From NCBI GenBank assembly GCA_003506065.1, contig DNXA01000159.1, positions 169 through 6,728 on the forward strand: a stretch of DNA of 6,560 nucleotides, in the 5' to 3' direction. The stretch's first letter is position 1; each line of letters begins with the position of its first letter. The notes under the pieces were generated by a model. That model worked only from the letters and a program-made list of their open reading frames with translations, was not told the origin of the DNA and ran no database searches. The stretch is from Actinomycetota bacterium. GTDB taxonomy: Bacteria; Actinomycetota; Actinomycetes; S36-B12. Of this stretch, positions 5,822 through 6,560 are shown one piece after another. The translations under genes and the position numbers were made by a program.

Positions 5822-6560
5822 CAGGAGAACTCCTCGGCCTCAGGAGTGCGGGTATCCAGGCGGCTCATCGATACCAGCACAGCAAGGACTGTCGGGAGGA
5901 ACAAGACTGAGAGATAGATGCCGGTGTAAAGATCCTCGTCCATCGCGCTGACCAGCATCGCGGCGAAGATCGTGAAGCCCGTGGCCATGCCCATACGGGC
6001 AGCACGAAGGCTCGCGATGAAGCCCAGTGCCAGCCAGCACAGCAGTGCGAGCAAGCCCAGGATGCCGGCGGAGATCAGCGTCTCGAAGAATAGGTTGTGG
6101 CCGTGGGTGGCAAAGAAGGAGAGCCTGCCGTCGGCGATCGTGGCCAGGATGTCCGCCTGCGAGAAGCCGAACCACGGGTGCGTCGGCCACAGGTGCAGGT
6201 ACTCATTCCAGATGGTCGCTCGGCCATTCATCGTGGGATCCACCACAGCGATCACCAGCATGATCGCAGCCAGGATGCCACCGACGATCGCCAGCCGCTT
6301 GGTGCGCGTCATAACCACGCCCAGAGGACGGTCCTGCAGCAGCCCGTAGACCAGCAGTCCAGCGATGGCAGCGGCGAAGGCGCCTCGGGATTCGGAGGCG
6401 AACAGGAACACGACTCCGCCACCCAGGAGGATCCAGCGCTTGGCCCCTGTGCAGGTCAGGGCGTAGACGAACAGGAAGGCCCCGATCGGACCGGAGTAGT
6501 TGACGTTGCCGAATGGGCCTTCCCAACGGGCCTCCTGCCCCAGCCAAGGCAGCAGAGGAG
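5821..6560 (-). CDS. O-antigen ligase/polymerase-like membrane protein (Wzy/WaaL superfamily), N-terminus outside window
   Basis: The frame is open from the right edge to a TGA at 5823-5821, giving 245 visible residues. An ATG or GTG inside it, such as the GTG at 6411, should not be taken as the start, because family features continue upstream of it to the edge. Near the visible N-terminus is GPFGNVNYSGPIGAF, resembling the conserved loop before the ligase domain. A hydrophobic segment with FASESRGAF follows, then a TM helix around VGGILAAIMLVIAVV and a larger loop with IWNEYLHLWPTHPWFGFSQ. THGHNLFFETLISAGILG carries the His of the HN...E...G signature. At least two more hydrophobic spans reach the C-terminus. 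The enzyme joins undecaprenyl-linked glycans on the outer face of the cytoplasmic membrane. Sequence does not separate polymerase (Wzy) from ligase (WaaL). It is the first gene seen of the minus-strand run. Confidence 0.85.
   Translation of the reverse strand, partial: PLLPWLGQEARWEGPFGNVNYSGPIGAFLFVYALTCTGAKRWILLGGGVVFLFASESRGAFAAAIAGLLVYGLLQDRPLGVVMTRTKRLAIVGGILAAIMLVIAVVDPTMNGRATIWNEYLHLWPTHPWFGFSQADILATIADGRLSFFATHGHNLFFETLISAGILGLLALLCWLALGFIASLRAARMGMATGFTIFAAMLVSAMDEDLYTGIYLSVLFLPTVLAVLVSMSRLDTRTPEAEEFS

Noticed and set aside
5349..5951. Plus-strand frame of 200 codons opposite the GT2 gene
   Set aside because: It is antisense to well-conserved GT2 motifs, is low in complexity (Ser/Arg/Thr) and has no domain.
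6409..6411. GTG at 6411 as the start of the membrane protein
   Set aside because: The same frame stays open to the right edge and encodes the conserved-looking loop GPFGNVNYSG and a hydrophobic span upstream, so the true start is outside the window.
1..6560. CRISPR array, tRNA, insertion sequence or attachment site
   Set aside because: I saw no regularly spaced repeats, cloverleaf sequence, transposase motifs or flanking direct repeats when reading both strands.

Overview
The window is part of a surface-polysaccharide biosynthesis locus (O-antigen or capsule type). Two stretches I counted by eye are about 62-67% GC, and three genes plausibly use GTG starts (rfbH, GT6 and the 4126-4863 methyltransferase). 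This suggests a high-GC bacterium. I lean to Actinomycetota, but no housekeeping marker is present and a proteobacterium is not excluded. There is no RNA gene, CRISPR array, transposase or obvious insertion sequence. Nearly all of the sequence is coding.

Layout, left to right: (1) 1-521, minus strand: the N-terminal 173 codons of an RfbH-type CDP-4-keto-6-deoxyglucose 3-dehydrase, cut by the window edge. (2) 522-618: a divergent spacer holding a nested inverted repeat. (3) 619-2338, plus strand: two overlapping glycosyltransferase genes, a family GT6 enzyme (the family of the human ABO transferases) and a family GT11 alpha-1,2-fucosyltransferase (the H-antigen type of reaction). (4) 2345-6560, minus strand: five closely packed genes. 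In transcription order these are an O-antigen ligase/polymerase-like membrane protein (5' end outside the window), a GT2 glycosyltransferase, a class I SAM methyltransferase, an FkbM-family methyltransferase, and a DUF6492-like protein with a GT-A-style DSD motif. The last gene meets the GT11 gene tail to tail with 6 bp between the stop codons.

Read together, RfbH would help supply a CDP-3,6-dideoxyhexose. The GT2, GT6, GT11 and possibly the DUF6492-like enzymes would assemble a repeat unit, the two methyltransferases could O-methylate it or its cap, and the Wzy/WaaL-like membrane protein would polymerise or ligate it. The main point of interest is the plus-strand pair. A GT11 enzyme that makes Fuc-alpha-1,2-Gal coupled to a GT6 enzyme that adds alpha-1,3-Gal or GalNAc to the fucosylated galactose is the enzymatic logic of A/B blood-group antigens. 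The pair is inverted relative to the genes on both sides. The GT6 carries a DXD-type motif instead of the NXN motif reported for most bacterial members.
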